In this document: positions 12,990-23,308 of the stretch, in pieces
Numbering within the stretch: position 1 is the first letter of the stretch
Layout of the letters: each line of letters starts with the position of its first letter
Source: a virus
IMG/VR virus record: IMGVR_UViG_3300032267_000079
Location: 1 to 30,035 of that record
Length of the DNA: 30,035 bases
Reading direction: 5' to 3' (one strand)
The notes under the pieces: model-generated
Told to the model about the DNA's origin: nothing
Seen by the model: the letters and a program-made list of their open reading frames with translations, nothing else
Databases searched by the model: none
Translations under genes and position numbers: made by a program

Positions 12990-13214
12990 ATGACTAAATT
13001 TCCAGAACTAAAAAAAGCTATAACTAAACAAGTGGCAGGTACACATTACACTAAGTATGCAATCCAACCTGTTGAGTTTATTACTAAAAACAATATCCCT
13101 TATATTGAGGGTAATATTATTAAATACATCTGCCGTTGGCGTGATAAAGGTGGAGTGGAAGACTTAGACAAAGTTATCCATTATGTAGAACTATTAAAAG
13201 AATTGAAATCATAA
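12990..13214 (+). CDS. DUF3310 family protein (nucleotide-kinase-like small protein)
   Basis: A 74-residue protein with the DUF3310 pattern: AGTHYTKYAIQPVEFI, then EGNIIKYICRWRDKGGVEDLDKVIHYVELL. These small phage proteins are often annotated as nucleotide-kinase-like, with little direct evidence. The gene starts at a predicted transcription start, so it may be translated from a leaderless mRNA. It precedes a ribonucleotide reductase, in keeping with nucleotide metabolism. Confidence 0.82.
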   Translation: MTKFPELKKAITKQVAGTHYTKYAIQPVEFITKNNIPYIEGNIIKYICRWRDKGGVEDLDKVIHYVELLKELKS

Positions 13215-13215
13215 C

Positions 13216-13398
13216 ATGCAACTAACTTTAGAAGAGTTAAAAGAACGGCTTGCGGATAGACTGGATGAAATAACTCTTCTAGAGTTACTAAACATTACTT
13301 CTTACGATTTGGTAGAAAGGTTTTCAGATCTAATAGAAGATAACTACGATAAACTTCAGAAAGAAATTAACGATGACTACGAAACTGACGAACTATAG
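13216..13398 (+). CDS. Small acidic helical protein
   Basis: A 60-residue, highly acidic protein (MQLTLEELKERLADRLDEIT...), likely all-helical with heptad-like leucines. It starts two bases after the DUF3310 gene and overlaps the RNR gene by 26 bases. Similar short LTLEEL...LLELLNITSYDLVERF proteins occur in many phages; function unknown to me. Confidence 0.68.
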   Translation: MQLTLEELKERLADRLDEITLLELLNITSYDLVERFSDLIEDNYDKLQKEINDDYETDEL

Positions 13399-15250
13399 TA
13401 AGTTTATACATAAGTCTCGATATGCTAGATACATTGAGGCTGAACAAAGACGAGAGTCTTGGGAAGAAACTGTTGATAGACTTGTATCTTATTTAAAGAT
13501 TAAAACTACTGCTAAGTCTATACCATGGGATGATTTAAAACAATCTATTATAGACCTAGAAGTTATGCCATCTATGCGTCTATTAATGACCGCAGGTGAA
13601 GCATGTGACAGAGATAATATCTCAGCTTATAACTGTTCTTATCTTGCTATTAATAACAAGAGAGCATTCTCTGAAGCTCTTTACATTTTAATGAATGGTA
13701 CTGGTGTAGGGTTCTCATGTGAACGTCAAGAGATTGATAAGTTACCCCCACTACCTAGTACTTTTAAGGAGGTTGATGATGTCATATCAGTTGGAGACTC
13801 AAAGCTTGGGTGGGCTAAAGCCTTTAAAAAGCTCTTGTCCTCATTGTGGGAAGGTGACATCCCTAAAGTTGACTATAGCAAAGTTAGACCAGCTGGATCC
13901 AGACTTAAAACATTTGGAGGGAGAGCTAGTGGGCCTGACCCATTGCGAAAGTTGTTCAAGTTCACGGTGGATACTTGCAAAGGATCTGCAGGAAGAAAAC
14001 TTAATAGCTTAGAAGTACATGACATCTTATGTATGATTGGTGAGATTGTTGTAGTAGGAGGTGTAAGAAGATCAGCTCTTATCTCTTTAAGTAACTTAAC
14101 AGACAAAAGAATGCGTGATGCTAAAACAGGAGCATGGTATAATGATTATCCGTACAGAGGTCTTGCCAACAATTCAGTTGCGTATACTGAGAAACCCGAT
14201 AGTGAAACTTTCATGGAAGAGTGGGTCAGTTTGGTTAAGTCCAAATCAGGTGAACGAGGAGTATTTAATAGAGTTGCTTCTCAAAATCAAGCAGCAAGAT
14301 GGGGACGACGAGATCCAACTCTCAGCTACGGAACCAATCCATGTTCAGAAATTATCCTCCGTGATAAACAGTTCTGCAATCTTACGGAAGTGGTTGTACG
14401 GGAAAAAGATACCAGAGATTCCTTACTTAGAAAAGTTAAATTAGCTACAATCTTAGGTACTATACAGTCTACACTCATAGACTTTCAATTCTTATCTGAA
14501 GAATGGAAAAAGAATACTGAAGAAGAACGTTTACTAGGAGTGTCATTAACAGGTATCATGGATTGTAAAGTAACTAGCAATCCTGATCCATTATTATTAG
14601 AGGAATTACGTGATGCTGCGAGAGAGACAAACAAACAACTTTCTAAGGAACTTGGTATACCTCCTTCTGCTTCTATCACTTGTGTTAAACCCTCAGGTAC
14701 CGTATCCCAGTTGGTTGATAGTGCTAGTGGCATTCATGCTAGACACAATGCTCATTACATACGAAGGGTACGTATTGATAAAAAGGATCCTGTATACTCG
14801 TTCCTCAAGGAAAAAGGTTTCCCAGTGGAAGACGAAGTGTTTCGCCCTGACTCGACAGCTGTGTTCAGCTTTCCGATAAAAGCCCCTAAGGGTGCTATAA
14901 CTCGTAATGATATGACTGCTATAGAACAACTTAACTTATGGTTAATCTATCAACGTCATTGGTGTGAACACAAACCTTCTGTAACTATTACAGTAACAGA
15001 TAATGAATGGCCTGAAGTAGGTGCATGGGTATGGAAATACTTTGATGAGGTTAGTGGTATTAGTTTTTTACCACATTCAAATCATACATATCAACAAGCA
15101 CCATATGAAGACATTACAGAAGAGCAGTACAAAGAATTAGCATCCAAGATGCCTAGTGATATTAACTGGGAAGATCTTATTGAAAAGGATGATAATACCG
15201 AAGGGTCCCAGACACTAGCGTGTACTGGTGGAAGTTGTGAGATAGCATAA
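13373..15250 (+). CDS. Adenosylcobalamin-dependent ribonucleoside-triphosphate reductase (class II)
   Basis: A 625-residue monomeric class II RNR, converting ribonucleotides to deoxyribonucleotides with a B12-generated radical. Active-site residues in order: Cys88 (AYNCSY), the specificity/loop segment ILMNGTGVGFSCE (106-118), NPCSEI (322-327) with thiyl-radical Cys324 and Glu326, and Cys335 (QFCNLTEV). The C-terminal CTGGSC (617-622) provides the swinging cysteine pair for re-reduction. Shorter than the roughly 740-residue Lactobacillus enzyme but like compact phage forms. No small subunit is needed, but the host must supply cobalamin. Start ATG 13373 has only a weak Shine-Dalgarno sequence inside the upstream gene. 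Confidence 0.9.
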   Translation: MTTKLTNYSKFIHKSRYARYIEAEQRRESWEETVDRLVSYLKIKTTAKSIPWDDLKQSIIDLEVMPSMRLLMTAGEACDRDNISAYNCSYLAINNKRAFSEALYILMNGTGVGFSCERQEIDKLPPLPSTFKEVDDVISVGDSKLGWAKAFKKLLSSLWEGDIPKVDYSKVRPAGSRLKTFGGRASGPDPLRKLFKFTVDTCKGSAGRKLNSLEVHDILCMIGEIVVVGGVRRSALISLSNLTDKRMRDAKTGAWYNDYPYRGLANNSVAYTEKPDSETFMEEWVSLVKSKSGERGVFNRVASQNQAARWGRRDPTLSYGTNPCSEIILRDKQFCNLTEVVVREKDTRDSLLRKVKLATILGTIQSTLIDFQFLSEEWKKNTEEERLLGVSLTGIMDCKVTSNPDPLLLEELRDAARETNKQLSKELGIPPSASITCVKPSGTVSQLVDSASGIHARHNAHYIRRVRIDKKDPVYSFLKEKGFPVEDEVFRPDSTAVFSFPIKAPKGAITRNDMTAIEQLNLWLIYQRHWCEHKPSVTITVTDNEWPEVGAWVWKYFDEVSGISFLPHSNHTYQQAPYEDITEEQYKELASKMPSDINWEDLIEKDDNTEGSQTLACTGGSCEIA

Positions 15251-15393
15251 TGGAAGTATCAATTAAACCTATATGCGGTGTATCACTTGGTTTTGAGTTA
15301 GTTGATACTAAATATATACCAGAGTTAGACGACGATGGTTCTTATTTAGTATTAGAACTTCTCATATTTAGAGTAGTAATTACATTAACATAA
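15250..15393 (+). CDS. Small hypothetical protein
   Basis: A 47-residue protein (MEVSIKPICGVSLGFELVDT...), starting on the last base of the RNR stop codon. The C-terminal third is hydrophobic and beta-like (YLVLELLIFRVVITLT). Similar short GFEF/LLIFRV proteins are found beside phage replication genes, but I know no function. Its coupling to RNR suggests coexpression. Confidence 0.6.
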   Translation: MEVSIKPICGVSLGFELVDTKYIPELDDDGSYLVLELLIFRVVITLT

Positions 15394-15402
15394 GGAGATA
15401 GT

Positions 15403-15549
15403 ATGAATTATGATGGCGTGCAAGTAAATAAAGTATCAAATGGTTACATTGTCAATGCAACAAAACTTGATGTTCTGACCAAAACACAGGATAACAAGAT
15501 TGCAATCTTTGCAACCTTTGATGAAGTACTAGCCTTTCTGAAGGGCTAA
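15403..15549 (+). CDS. Small hypothetical protein, last gene of rightward block
   Basis: A 48-residue protein (MNYDGVQVNKVSNGYIVNAT...), with TAAGGAGATAGT giving a strong Shine-Dalgarno site before ATG. Predicted beta strands followed by a final helix (FATFDEVLAFLKG), a pattern seen in several phage small proteins of unknown role. It ends nine bases before a strong terminator. Confidence 0.62.
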   Translation: MNYDGVQVNKVSNGYIVNATKLDVLTKTQDNKIAIFATFDEVLAFLKG

Positions 15550-15558
15550 TTGTAGTAG

Positions 15559-15584
15559 GGGGAGTGCAACGCTCCCCTTTTTTT
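15559..15584 (+). terminator. Intrinsic terminator of the rightward block
   Basis: GGGGAG (15559-15564) pairs with CTCCCC (15572-15577), extended by T-G and G-C inside to leave a CAA loop, and is followed by seven T (15578-15584). It is oriented for plus-strand transcription. The T-run overlaps the stop codon of the first leftward gene, so convergent transcripts meet here. Confidence 0.85.
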
Positions 15585-15975
15585 ATTCTATTATAAGTTC
15601 TATAGTCTTTTCTAATTCCATCTTATCAAACAATGGATCAAAAGCAATCTTAGAATTACCAATAAAATCTTTCCCTGCCCACGTAGTACCCAATAGTATA
15701 CACCCTTCAGTGTCCGCACTAGAGTTTCCTGTGTGGATACGCACACCCTCAAATCCAGGGACATTTAATACATGAGGTAGTCTGCGCTTAAAACGATTAG
15801 AAACATCAATAATGACAGAATAAGTGCCAGTAGGAATAGCTGTTTGTCCATTTATCTTTTCCCCTTTAGGTCTAACTGTGTCTTCTAAAGTGTAACAATA
15901 AAACGTACCATTAACATATAGTTTACCTACAGTGTAAGTTTTAGCAAATTCAAATCTTTTAATTGATAATCTCAT
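15583..15975 (-). CDS. DUF5675 family protein, probable lysis or tail peptidase
   Basis: A 130-residue protein of the DUF5675 type. Visible signature: YTLEDTVRP, then IPTGTYSVIID, LPHVLNVPGFEGVRIHTGNSSADTEGC in two conserved blocks (residues 66-92) with His77 and Cys92, and ILLG. The HxGN...TxGC arrangement recalls L,D-transpeptidase/endopeptidase active sites, and family members are often linked to phage lysis. It is the last gene of the leftward block, directly after a tail gene. The role is inferred from context and motif likeness. Confidence 0.7.
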   Translation of the reverse strand: MRLSIKRFEFAKTYTVGKLYVNGTFYCYTLEDTVRPKGEKINGQTAIPTGTYSVIIDVSNRFKRRLPHVLNVPGFEGVRIHTGNSSADTEGCILLGTTWAGKDFIGNSKIAFDPLFDKMELEKTIELIIE

Positions 15976-16421
15976 TATGTAGCCTGTGTTTGTGCAGTTA
16001 AAATTCCGTTAACAAAAGTCATACTACCATTAGCACCAAGAGTAGTAAGTTTAGCTGTAGTAATAGTTACAGATAAACCACTTCCTAACCCTAAGTTAGT
16101 CCTAGCTGTTGCTGCTGTAGTAGCAGCAGTACCTCCATTAGCAATAGATAAAGGCAATGAAAGTGCAGTTAAAGTTGCATATTGGGTAGCATCTAAATGG
16201 TAATACTCAGTACCACCTACATTACCACCTTGTAATCCTTGTAATGTATTGTGAGCTCTTGTTTGGATACTAGTTAAGTTAGACCCTGTAAAGTTTAAAC
16301 CTGTATAAAAGATTTGTCCTTGAGATCCACCTAAACTTTCCCATAGGTTAAAGAACCACTCTCTCCATTCATGAGTGTTTCCTACAGGTTGATTGGGTAT
16401 TGGTGCTAATCCTTGTGCCAT
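15975..16421 (-). CDS. Tail fibre or tail-associated protein
   Basis: A 148-residue protein. A short N-terminal domain with WREWFFNLWESLGG (19-32) is followed by GGTEYYHLDATQYATLTAL, a motif common in phage tail/virion proteins, and a repetitive Ala/Thr/Gly region (NGGTAATTAATARTNLGLGS) typical of trimeric fibres. The C-terminus is beta-rich. It shares a base with the stop/start of its neighbours, so it is coexpressed with the ejection proteins. Likely a small tail spike attachment or fibre component. Confidence 0.65.
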   Translation of the reverse strand: MAQGLAPIPNQPVGNTHEWREWFFNLWESLGGSQGQIFYTGLNFTGSNLTSIQTRAHNTLQGLQGGNVGGTEYYHLDATQYATLTALSLPLSIANGGTAATTAATARTNLGLGSGLSVTITTAKLTTLGANGSMTFVNGILTAQTQAT

Positions 16422-19400
16422 TAGAAGCCTCTTAATTGTCTTTCAAGTCTACGTCTAAGTGAATCTTTAGCTGCCTCACGTTTACGTTTCTCAGTAGAAA
16501 CATATTGAGCAGCTGTTGGAGATTCAATATCAATTTGACGAGCAGCCATTGCACTATATCCTTCACCTGTCTTATCAGACTCAGCACGTAATGCTTGGCT
16601 AGCCATTGGTAATTGCATACCAACATAACGAGTTATATCAGATGCTAGGGTTACAGGATCACTTTGTGGGTTATAAATAGCTTGACCATTATACCAATTA
16701 GTATTCATACCAAGTTGTACTAAACCACTTAATGCTGGGTTCCATGTAAATACAGAGTTCATAGCTGCGGCAGGAGACTTAGCTCCTGATACTACATCTT
16801 CCATAGCATGTACTAAATGGTAAGGACCTGCACGTCTAAACTTAGCTTTATCATTATCAGTCATTGATTTAGCCATCATATCCATTACTGGGTATAAAAC
16901 TGCTAAAGCAACAGCAACAGCTGCGGCAGAATCTATACCTTGTTTAAACTCTTTAACACCTGCAGCTCCTTTACGTATAGCACCAACCTCACGTACCATG
17001 TTAACCAAAGACTTAACCATACCATAGTGGTAGCGACTAAACACTGAAATGTTAGGGTTTTGCATAATATAACTTAAACCTCTACCTACATTCTCCCCAA
17101 CAACTTTCTCACCAATCATTGATGGAAGTCTATAGTTAGGCATATGTCGTTCTGCATAAGCAATAGCTTCAGGGTGTGACAGTCCTTTAGTTTCCATTAT
17201 CTCTCTAAGATATTGCATATACATAATATCACGAGTAATCCACATAGCTCTGTTAGATTGTTTAGAGATACCATTGTATAGTTGTTTAAGAGATACACCC
17301 ATATCATTAGCTAGTTCTTTAAACTCACCAGTCTTAGAGAATTCATGTAAACCTTTACCAAATAGTGCTTCTTGAAATGCAGTAGCTCTTGTACCAGGTG
17401 ATAATAAAGAACCACCAAGTCTAATTGTTTCTTCATAGAAATGTGATAAATTAATTACATCATTAGCAGCTTCTTTTGTATACTTATGGAACCTAGCAAT
17501 ACCACCTGGAGTTACCCAACCTGATAATCCACGAGCATTATACAAGTGGAATGCTTCGTTTAACATGTGGGCTATAGGGTTAACCATCATGTTTTTAACA
17601 ATGATGTTAGTTAAATTAGTTAACACAGTAGGATCCCATACTCTAGCAAAATCATTAATAATGTTAGCTACTCGGGTAGGGAACATGTAACCAGCTAATG
17701 CTGGGTACTTCTGTACATTCTTAGGTACAACGTAACCTTCAGGTACTTCTTGTAGTTTACCATCTACATGAGTAGGTAAAGCAATGTCTTTCATCATAGG
17801 AGATGCCATAAGTTCTTTAAGGAATAAATCTTGACGTACTTCCTCACGAACTTCTTTCATCTTTTCAAGTAGTACAGCTAAAGAGTTTCTATTATAAGTT
17901 ATAGGGGCATTAGTTTCAAGTTCTTCAATAGAACCTTGAGCTAACTTACCACCTAAAAATGTATCACCCTCACGTAACATCTCTGCCCTGGGTGGCATTT
18001 TACCCATAGATATAGCTTTTTGATTTTCCCATTTCCAGATTTTACCATCTTTAGCTATTTGAACTACATCACGAGTACCATTAGCATTTTCAACTACCCA
18101 AAATGAACGGGTCTTAGAAGCACTTGATAGTTTACCCAAGTTAGGATCAAATCCACCTTCTAGTTTACCACCTAGTTCAGCAAAAGTATTCTTAATTTTA
18201 CCAAAGAAATTAGGATCTTCATAAGTACCATTCTCTTGCATAGCTTTAATTTGTTCACGAGTTAATGGGTTCATCATTCTACTAAAGAAGAATTTACCAT
18301 CTCTCATTTCACCAAGTTGATTAGCAAGCTCAGGGTTAATATTCTTAAGGTACTCATAACCTTTAGTAAGTTCAGCAATTAAAGGTGCATAATATTTATC
18401 AAAGATTGCTTGTTCAGCAGCATTTAAAGGCCTAGGGTTAACACCTTCTAAATGCATTCTAATATTGTTTTGCATTTCAGGAGTTAAGTTATCATTCTTA
18501 ATAGCTAATTCATAAATCTTAGCAGCTCTAATCTCATCAACCATTTTAGCATTAGCTGATATAAATGCAGCATCTGCTAATTCTTTTTCATTAGTAGGGG
18601 TAGGTGGTAGTCCTAAACTATCCATGTTATAAAATGGATTAATAGCTGCTTCTTCCATAGCAGTATTGTTTAGATAGCTTTCATAAGCTTTATCTAAATT
18701 AGGTACTTTAGATTCTTTATCAATAGCTCTATAAGCTTCTAATGTAGGCTCAGCATTCTTATAGTTTTCAGTAAGAAGATTTCTCATCTCTTCTACTGTA
18801 GATCTGTCTTTAGCATACTCTTCTAATTTAACATCATCATTTAAAAGTTCTAAACGTTTAGCTTGATCTTGTTCTAATTGAGTTATTTTAACTTGAACAT
18901 GGCGATCACTTAAACCTTTAGTTTCCATTTCAGATTTAATTCTATCAACTTCAGTTTGAATTTCAGGAGTAAGAGCAGGTTCTTCACCTTCCATTACTTG
19001 CATTTTAGATTTAAATACATCTTTAGGTTCTTGATGCTCAGTCTTAACTCTTTGAAGTTTAAAATCTAGATATGATTGAAAGTCTTTAAAAGCAGTGTCT
19101 GGTAAATTATATAATTTAGTCCACTCTTTATTAGCAAACTCACTGGCTAGGCCATCATAGTTTACTTCAATAGTTGGTTTGTTTTCAGTAGCTACAGTTT
19201 GACGTTTAGTTTGTAAAGCTTCAATAATGTCATTTGGAGTAGTATTAGCTTCAACTTTAATTCCATTTTGTTTAGCCACCCTTCGTAAGTTATTAGTCAT
19301 GAATGATGGAACACCACCTTCATTAACAGATTTTAATAAATCATCAGCTTCTCTTGTTAGATTAGATTTAGTTTCAGTCTTAACTTCATGTACTCTAACA

Positions 19401-21496
19401 GTGTCTTGATTAGTATTACGAGTTTGTTGGTGTGTATCTACTTCACCTTCGGTGATACCATGACGAGTAGCATAGTCAATTTTAGACTCTTTACGTAAGT
19501 CTACGATTGGAATCTCATCTACTTGTTTAGGTATAAAGAATTCAGAACCTCTAATCCTACTAATAATATCTTCTACTTTTTCTTTTGGTTTAAAGTTTAC
19601 ATTTTCAAATGATACAGCTTTACCAAGACGAGTTTTGTCGCCACTAACTAATGGCATCATCATACCACTAATTAAGATACGTGTAGGATCAAACTCACCC
19701 TGCACTGCTTGTGATACACCTTCAATACCTGCACCAAAACCAGCTGCAACTAAAGGTTCTGTATATGTTTTTAATGATTTAATTTTAGAATAGTCACCAG
19801 TTTTAGCTAAATTATAAGCTTCACCAATTTCTTTACTAGCAGCTTTAGATAAACCAAACCCACCATATAAACCAAAGGGTAAAAATCCACCTACCATAGC
19901 TGCTGTAGGATGTTGTGCTTCCCCTTGTTCTAGGGTTTTGTTAATAGCTTCTGGGAGTAAATTCTTCTGCACAGCACTAGCACCAGTATGAGCTCCTATA
20001 AAGGTACCAATACGTGCTGCAAGGTTAACTGCTAAAGGTACTAGTGCTAATGAAGCACCACCAGTTTCAGGAGCTAGGGCAGCTCCAACAATCTCTGATA
20101 CTCCGTAACCAATACCCGTAGGTATAACTTCTTTTAAAGCTGTTTGACCTAGTACTCTTAGAGCACCTTGTTCTTTGACTGGTTCTGCTGGAGGTGCCTG
20201 AGTTGCGGGTTGACCTTGAGGTTGTTGAGGCATTTGACTTGCAATAGTATCTAAATGACTAGCATACTGCTCAGCTAAGTCTCTTCTATTAGAAGCTAGT
20301 AAACCTCTAAGCACTCGATCATTAAGTTCTTTATTAGGTATTTGTTGTTTTTCATAGAGACCATCAAGACCCTTAGTAAAATCAACTGCTGTATCATAAT
20401 GTTTATCTTTTAAAGCTCTAAGAACATTATCATTAAACTCTCTATTAAAAGGTGTTTGATTTATAGGGGCAGGGGTTGGTTGTTGTGGTTGATTAAACTT
20501 AAACTTGTTAGGATCATACCCAAACTTTTGAGGAATAGATTGTGGTAAATCTGTAAGAGGTGCAGCTACATCACTAGCTACATTAGGATTTGTATTAGCT
20601 GCTACTTGTATAGGTAAAGTATTAACAAACACAGAGGATGCTTGTTGTTGCCCTTGAGGAGCATACATTTTTTCTTGATCTTGATGAAGGGATTGAGCAT
20701 AAGTGTTAGCAGCATCAACAGTTTTAAATTTACCTAAGTGTTGACCAGATGATTGATAAGATTTAATAGCTTCATTATCAGACATAATACGACCATCATT
20801 AGATACAGTAGGAATAAGTACTTCATTTTTACCATCATTAAAAGACATACTACGAACTGTACTTATAGAACCATCTTTGTTTTGTACAACAGGTCTTTTA
20901 GTAAGGTCAATATTACCTTGTTCTACAGTATTTTGAGCAACTTGAATAGGTGCTACTGGAAGAGTAGCTTGAGGTGGTTGCTCTTGAGGAGCCCCAGCAA
21001 AGTTTTGTAATGAATTAGTTTTAGTAGGTGTAGCAAATGCAAGTTGATTTTGAAATCTACGGTCTTGAATACCTTGATTAAATTTACCATCAACTAAATT
21101 ATATTCAGGCATTTTAGCCGCAATCTCTTCATCAGAACGATTGCCTTTATCAGTTAACGCTAAGAAGTTCTTTTGACCAGTGTTGTAGTGAAAGTCTACT
21201 AAACTATAAACCTGTGAGTCATTCCAATCATAACCTTTAACCTTAGCAAAGTTACGAACAAATTTCTCACGAGTATCTAAATCTTTAAGTAGGGCTTCTT
21301 CTGCCCTAGCATAAGTAATAGTATCTTTAGGTCCAGAAGCTTTAGTACCAAATCCTATAGAATAATGATCACCATCTTTATAGGCTTTTTTACTAAAACC
21401 CTCTCTATCTTTAACAAACTGAATAAGTTTATCTTTAGTGAGGGCTTCACCTTCTTTTAAAAAAGGATCTTCTGTAAATTGAGCTGGAGTTGCCAT
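16421..21496 (-). CDS. Giant internal virion/ejection protein with N-terminal lysozyme domain
   Basis: A 1691-residue protein comparable in place and size class to T7 gp16. Residues about 20-165 are a GH24 (T4-type) lysozyme: [11 protein letters not shown] (Glu32, Asp41) followed by YSIGFGT, with Ser46 where Thr is usual, then DFHYNTG (127-133). Residues about 205-275 carry a virion domain with [18 protein letters not shown] and GQHLGKF. Gln/Pro-rich linkers follow. Around 455-520 hydrophobic Gly/Ala segments could insert in the membrane, and a long charged coiled region runs to about 1000. The C-terminal 700 residues ([32 protein letters not shown]) resemble large phage ejection proteins. 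Predicted to cut peptidoglycan and build the DNA channel at infection. Confidence 0.8.
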   Translation of the reverse strand: MATPAQFTEDPFLKEGEALTKDKLIQFVKDREGFSKKAYKDGDHYSIGFGTKASGPKDTITYARAEEALLKDLDTREKFVRNFAKVKGYDWNDSQVYSLVDFHYNTGQKNFLALTDKGNRSDEEIAAKMPEYNLVDGKFNQGIQDRRFQNQLAFATPTKTNSLQNFAGAPQEQPPQATLPVAPIQVAQNTVEQGNIDLTKRPVVQNKDGSISTVRSMSFNDGKNEVLIPTVSNDGRIMSDNEAIKSYQSSGQHLGKFKTVDAANTYAQSLHQDQEKMYAPQGQQQASSVFVNTLPIQVAANTNPNVASDVAAPLTDLPQSIPQKFGYDPNKFKFNQPQQPTPAPINQTPFNREFNDNVLRALKDKHYDTAVDFTKGLDGLYEKQQIPNKELNDRVLRGLLASNRRDLAEQYASHLDTIASQMPQQPQGQPATQAPPAEPVKEQGALRVLGQTALKEVIPTGIGYGVSEIVGAALAPETGGASLALVPLAVNLAARIGTFIGAHTGASAVQKNLLPEAINKTLEQGEAQHPTAAMVGGFLPFGLYGGFGLSKAASKEIGEAYNLAKTGDYSKIKSLKTYTEPLVAAGFGAGIEGVSQAVQGEFDPTRILISGMMMPLVSGDKTRLGKAVSFENVNFKPKEKVEDIISRIRGSEFFIPKQVDEIPIVDLRKESKIDYATRHGITEGEVDTHQQTRNTNQDTVRVHEVKTETKSNLTREADDLLKSVNEGGVPSFMTNNLRRVAKQNGIKVEANTTPNDIIEALQTKRQTVATENKPTIEVNYDGLASEFANKEWTKLYNLPDTAFKDFQSYLDFKLQRVKTEHQEPKDVFKSKMQVMEGEEPALTPEIQTEVDRIKSEMETKGLSDRHVQVKITQLEQDQAKRLELLNDDVKLEEYAKDRSTVEEMRNLLTENYKNAEPTLEAYRAIDKESKVPNLDKAYESYLNNTAMEEAAINPFYNMDSLGLPPTPTNEKELADAAFISANAKMVDEIRAAKIYELAIKNDNLTPEMQNNIRMHLEGVNPRPLNAAEQAIFDKYYAPLIAELTKGYEYLKNINPELANQLGEMRDGKFFFSRMMNPLTREQIKAMQENGTYEDPNFFGKIKNTFAELGGKLEGGFDPNLGKLSSASKTRSFWVVENANGTRDVVQIAKDGKIWKWENQKAISMGKMPPRAEMLREGDTFLGGKLAQGSIEELETNAPITYNRNSLAVLLEKMKEVREEVRQDLFLKELMASPMMKDIALPTHVDGKLQEVPEGYVVPKNVQKYPALAGYMFPTRVANIINDFARVWDPTVLTNLTNIIVKNMMVNPIAHMLNEAFHLYNARGLSGWVTPGGIARFHKYTKEAANDVINLSHFYEETIRLGGSLLSPGTRATAFQEALFGKGLHEFSKTGEFKELANDMGVSLKQLYNGISKQSNRAMWITRDIMYMQYLREIMETKGLSHPEAIAYAERHMPNYRLPSMIGEKVVGENVGRGLSYIMQNPNISVFSRYHYGMVKSLVNMVREVGAIRKGAAGVKEFKQGIDSAAAVAVALAVLYPVMDMMAKSMTDNDKAKFRRAGPYHLVHAMEDVVSGAKSPAAAMNSVFTWNPALSGLVQLGMNTNWYNGQAIYNPQSDPVTLASDITRYVGMQLPMASQALRAESDKTGEGYSAMAARQIDIESPTAAQYVSTEKRKREAAKDSLRRRLERQLRGF

Positions 21497-23293
21497 TTAA
21501 GATTTAGTAAGAGCTTCTAATTCTTTTTGAGCTTTTAATAACTCTTCTTCTTGAGCCTGTCGTTTTTTCTTACCTGTTAATACTTCTTTAACAGCTTCTC
21601 TATTTTGTTTAGCTTTAATAGAGTTTTGTTTTCTTCTTTCAAGGTCAGACTCTGTTTCCATTCCAGGATTTAAAGACTTTTGTCTAGACTCAATAATAGC
21701 TTTTAATTGTTTTATTCTAAGTTCTTTAGCTGCCTTCTCTTTAGTAAGTTCTGTACTAGTTTTAGCAGGTGGTGTTTCTGGGTTATAACCACCAGCAGTA
21801 TCATCAGACTCTTTACCTTTTAATATACCAGAAGAATAAAGTGTATTTACAGGTTTAACAGGAGTTGCACCTGGTTGTGGATTAACTGCAGCTGGGGCTG
21901 CTCCTGGTTGTACATTAGTAGCTACAGGTTGTGTTTTAATAGTAGAAGAAGATTCAATTCCCATGTTAGGAACTGTTACATTTATACCCTTACTATTTAA
22001 TACTTTAGCAGAATCTTGAAGAAGTTTTAAGTTAGCTTCATAAACAGGTTTTAAAGCCTCTTTATCTTTTTCATTTATTGTAGAATTTATACTATTAATA
22101 GCTTGATATTGTAACTTAGTCAATTCAGCTGTACGGGTAAAGGATGAAGTAAATTGTTCACGGTTATCTTTATTTATAGCTAAGGCAGTATTAATTTTAT
22201 CAAGGGTTAATCTTTCTTGTTTAATAGCAAGTTCTGAATTCTCAAATACAGATTTCTGAGCAGTTGCTGCTTGTCTAAGACCAAGTTCAGCTTTTTCTAA
22301 CACAGTACCAGAATTCTTTTCTAACATTTTTAATGTTTTAATGTTCTCTCTAGGGTCTAAACTAAAAGGTATTTTACCAGTATAACCTAAGTCTTCTTTA
22401 GCACTTGTCATAGTATCTAAGAAAATCTTATTAACATCAGCATTTGGCTCTTGAATTGCTTCTAAAGCATTACTAGCCATGTCACCTACTTTTTTAGATA
22501 GGGCAGCCATTGTTGTAAACTTTGTATGATCAGCTTGAGCTAGTGTAAGCTCTGCTGTAGCTACTTTACCTTCATACTCTAAGGCTGCTCTAGCATTACC
22601 ACTTTGTTGAAGTTTTCTAATGACTCTCATATTATACTCATAAGCGTCTTTAGCTAGATCTGCAGCAATAACTTTTTCATTTAAAGTATTTAACACTTTA
22701 GGTTTAACAGAGTCTTGAGTAGTTTCTGGCTTATTAACAGCAAGATCTGCAAGATTATTTACTTGTTCATTTTTACCAGTAAAAGGTCTATCTTGAAATT
22801 GATCAGTTGTATCTTGTTGCATTCTAAGAGTGTCAGCTTGGGTAGGTTTCTCACCTTTAAAAGAAGCAGTAGTACCATAGTTACCTATTAATGTTTGAGC
22901 TGTAGCAGGGTTAGCAGAGGTATTAGGTTCTGGCTCATAGTAACCATTTGTATCAATACCAGGAGTTACCTCTTCACCCGGACGAGACATATAACCAGGA
23001 GGTGCTGTAGGCACTGTGGTTTGTATAGGTTTATTACCTACTTGATACCCTCTAAGTCCTATTGAGTCACCTTGTTGGTAAACACTAGGATTTACAGGCT
23101 CTGCAGACATTGTATCAACAGGTTTAGAAGACTCGACAAGCTGTCTTTGTTGATCTTTAAAGTCTTTTTCTTTTTGTATTTCTTCTTGAACTAATTTACC
23201 AGCGTCATCAATAGACTGCTCAAAACTTCTTTGTCTAAAGGCAGCAGCCATCTGCTGTCCTAATACAAAACCTTCACCAAATGATTGTGCCAT
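21497..23293 (-). CDS. Internal virion protein (coiled-coil, T7 gp15 position)
   Basis: A 598-residue protein starting MAQSFGEGFVLGQQ. The N-terminal 60 residues and the middle (about 200-430) are rich in Lys, Glu, Ala and Gln and look like long coiled coils. Pro/Gly/Thr-rich linkers occupy about 70-190 and 430-510, and the C-terminus is a very basic/acidic helix (KKKRQAQEEELLKAQKELEAL). It ends one base before the giant ejection protein, as T7 gp15 precedes gp16. No enzymatic motif seen. The role is inferred from layout and position. Confidence 0.65.
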   Translation of the reverse strand: MAQSFGEGFVLGQQMAAAFRQRSFEQSIDDAGKLVQEEIQKEKDFKDQQRQLVESSKPVDTMSAEPVNPSVYQQGDSIGLRGYQVGNKPIQTTVPTAPPGYMSRPGEEVTPGIDTNGYYEPEPNTSANPATAQTLIGNYGTTASFKGEKPTQADTLRMQQDTTDQFQDRPFTGKNEQVNNLADLAVNKPETTQDSVKPKVLNTLNEKVIAADLAKDAYEYNMRVIRKLQQSGNARAALEYEGKVATAELTLAQADHTKFTTMAALSKKVGDMASNALEAIQEPNADVNKIFLDTMTSAKEDLGYTGKIPFSLDPRENIKTLKMLEKNSGTVLEKAELGLRQAATAQKSVFENSELAIKQERLTLDKINTALAINKDNREQFTSSFTRTAELTKLQYQAINSINSTINEKDKEALKPVYEANLKLLQDSAKVLNSKGINVTVPNMGIESSSTIKTQPVATNVQPGAAPAAVNPQPGATPVKPVNTLYSSGILKGKESDDTAGGYNPETPPAKTSTELTKEKAAKELRIKQLKAIIESRQKSLNPGMETESDLERRKQNSIKAKQNREAVKEVLTGKKKRQAQEEELLKAQKELEALTKS

Positions 23294-23308
23294 AATTATG
23301 TTCCTTAA

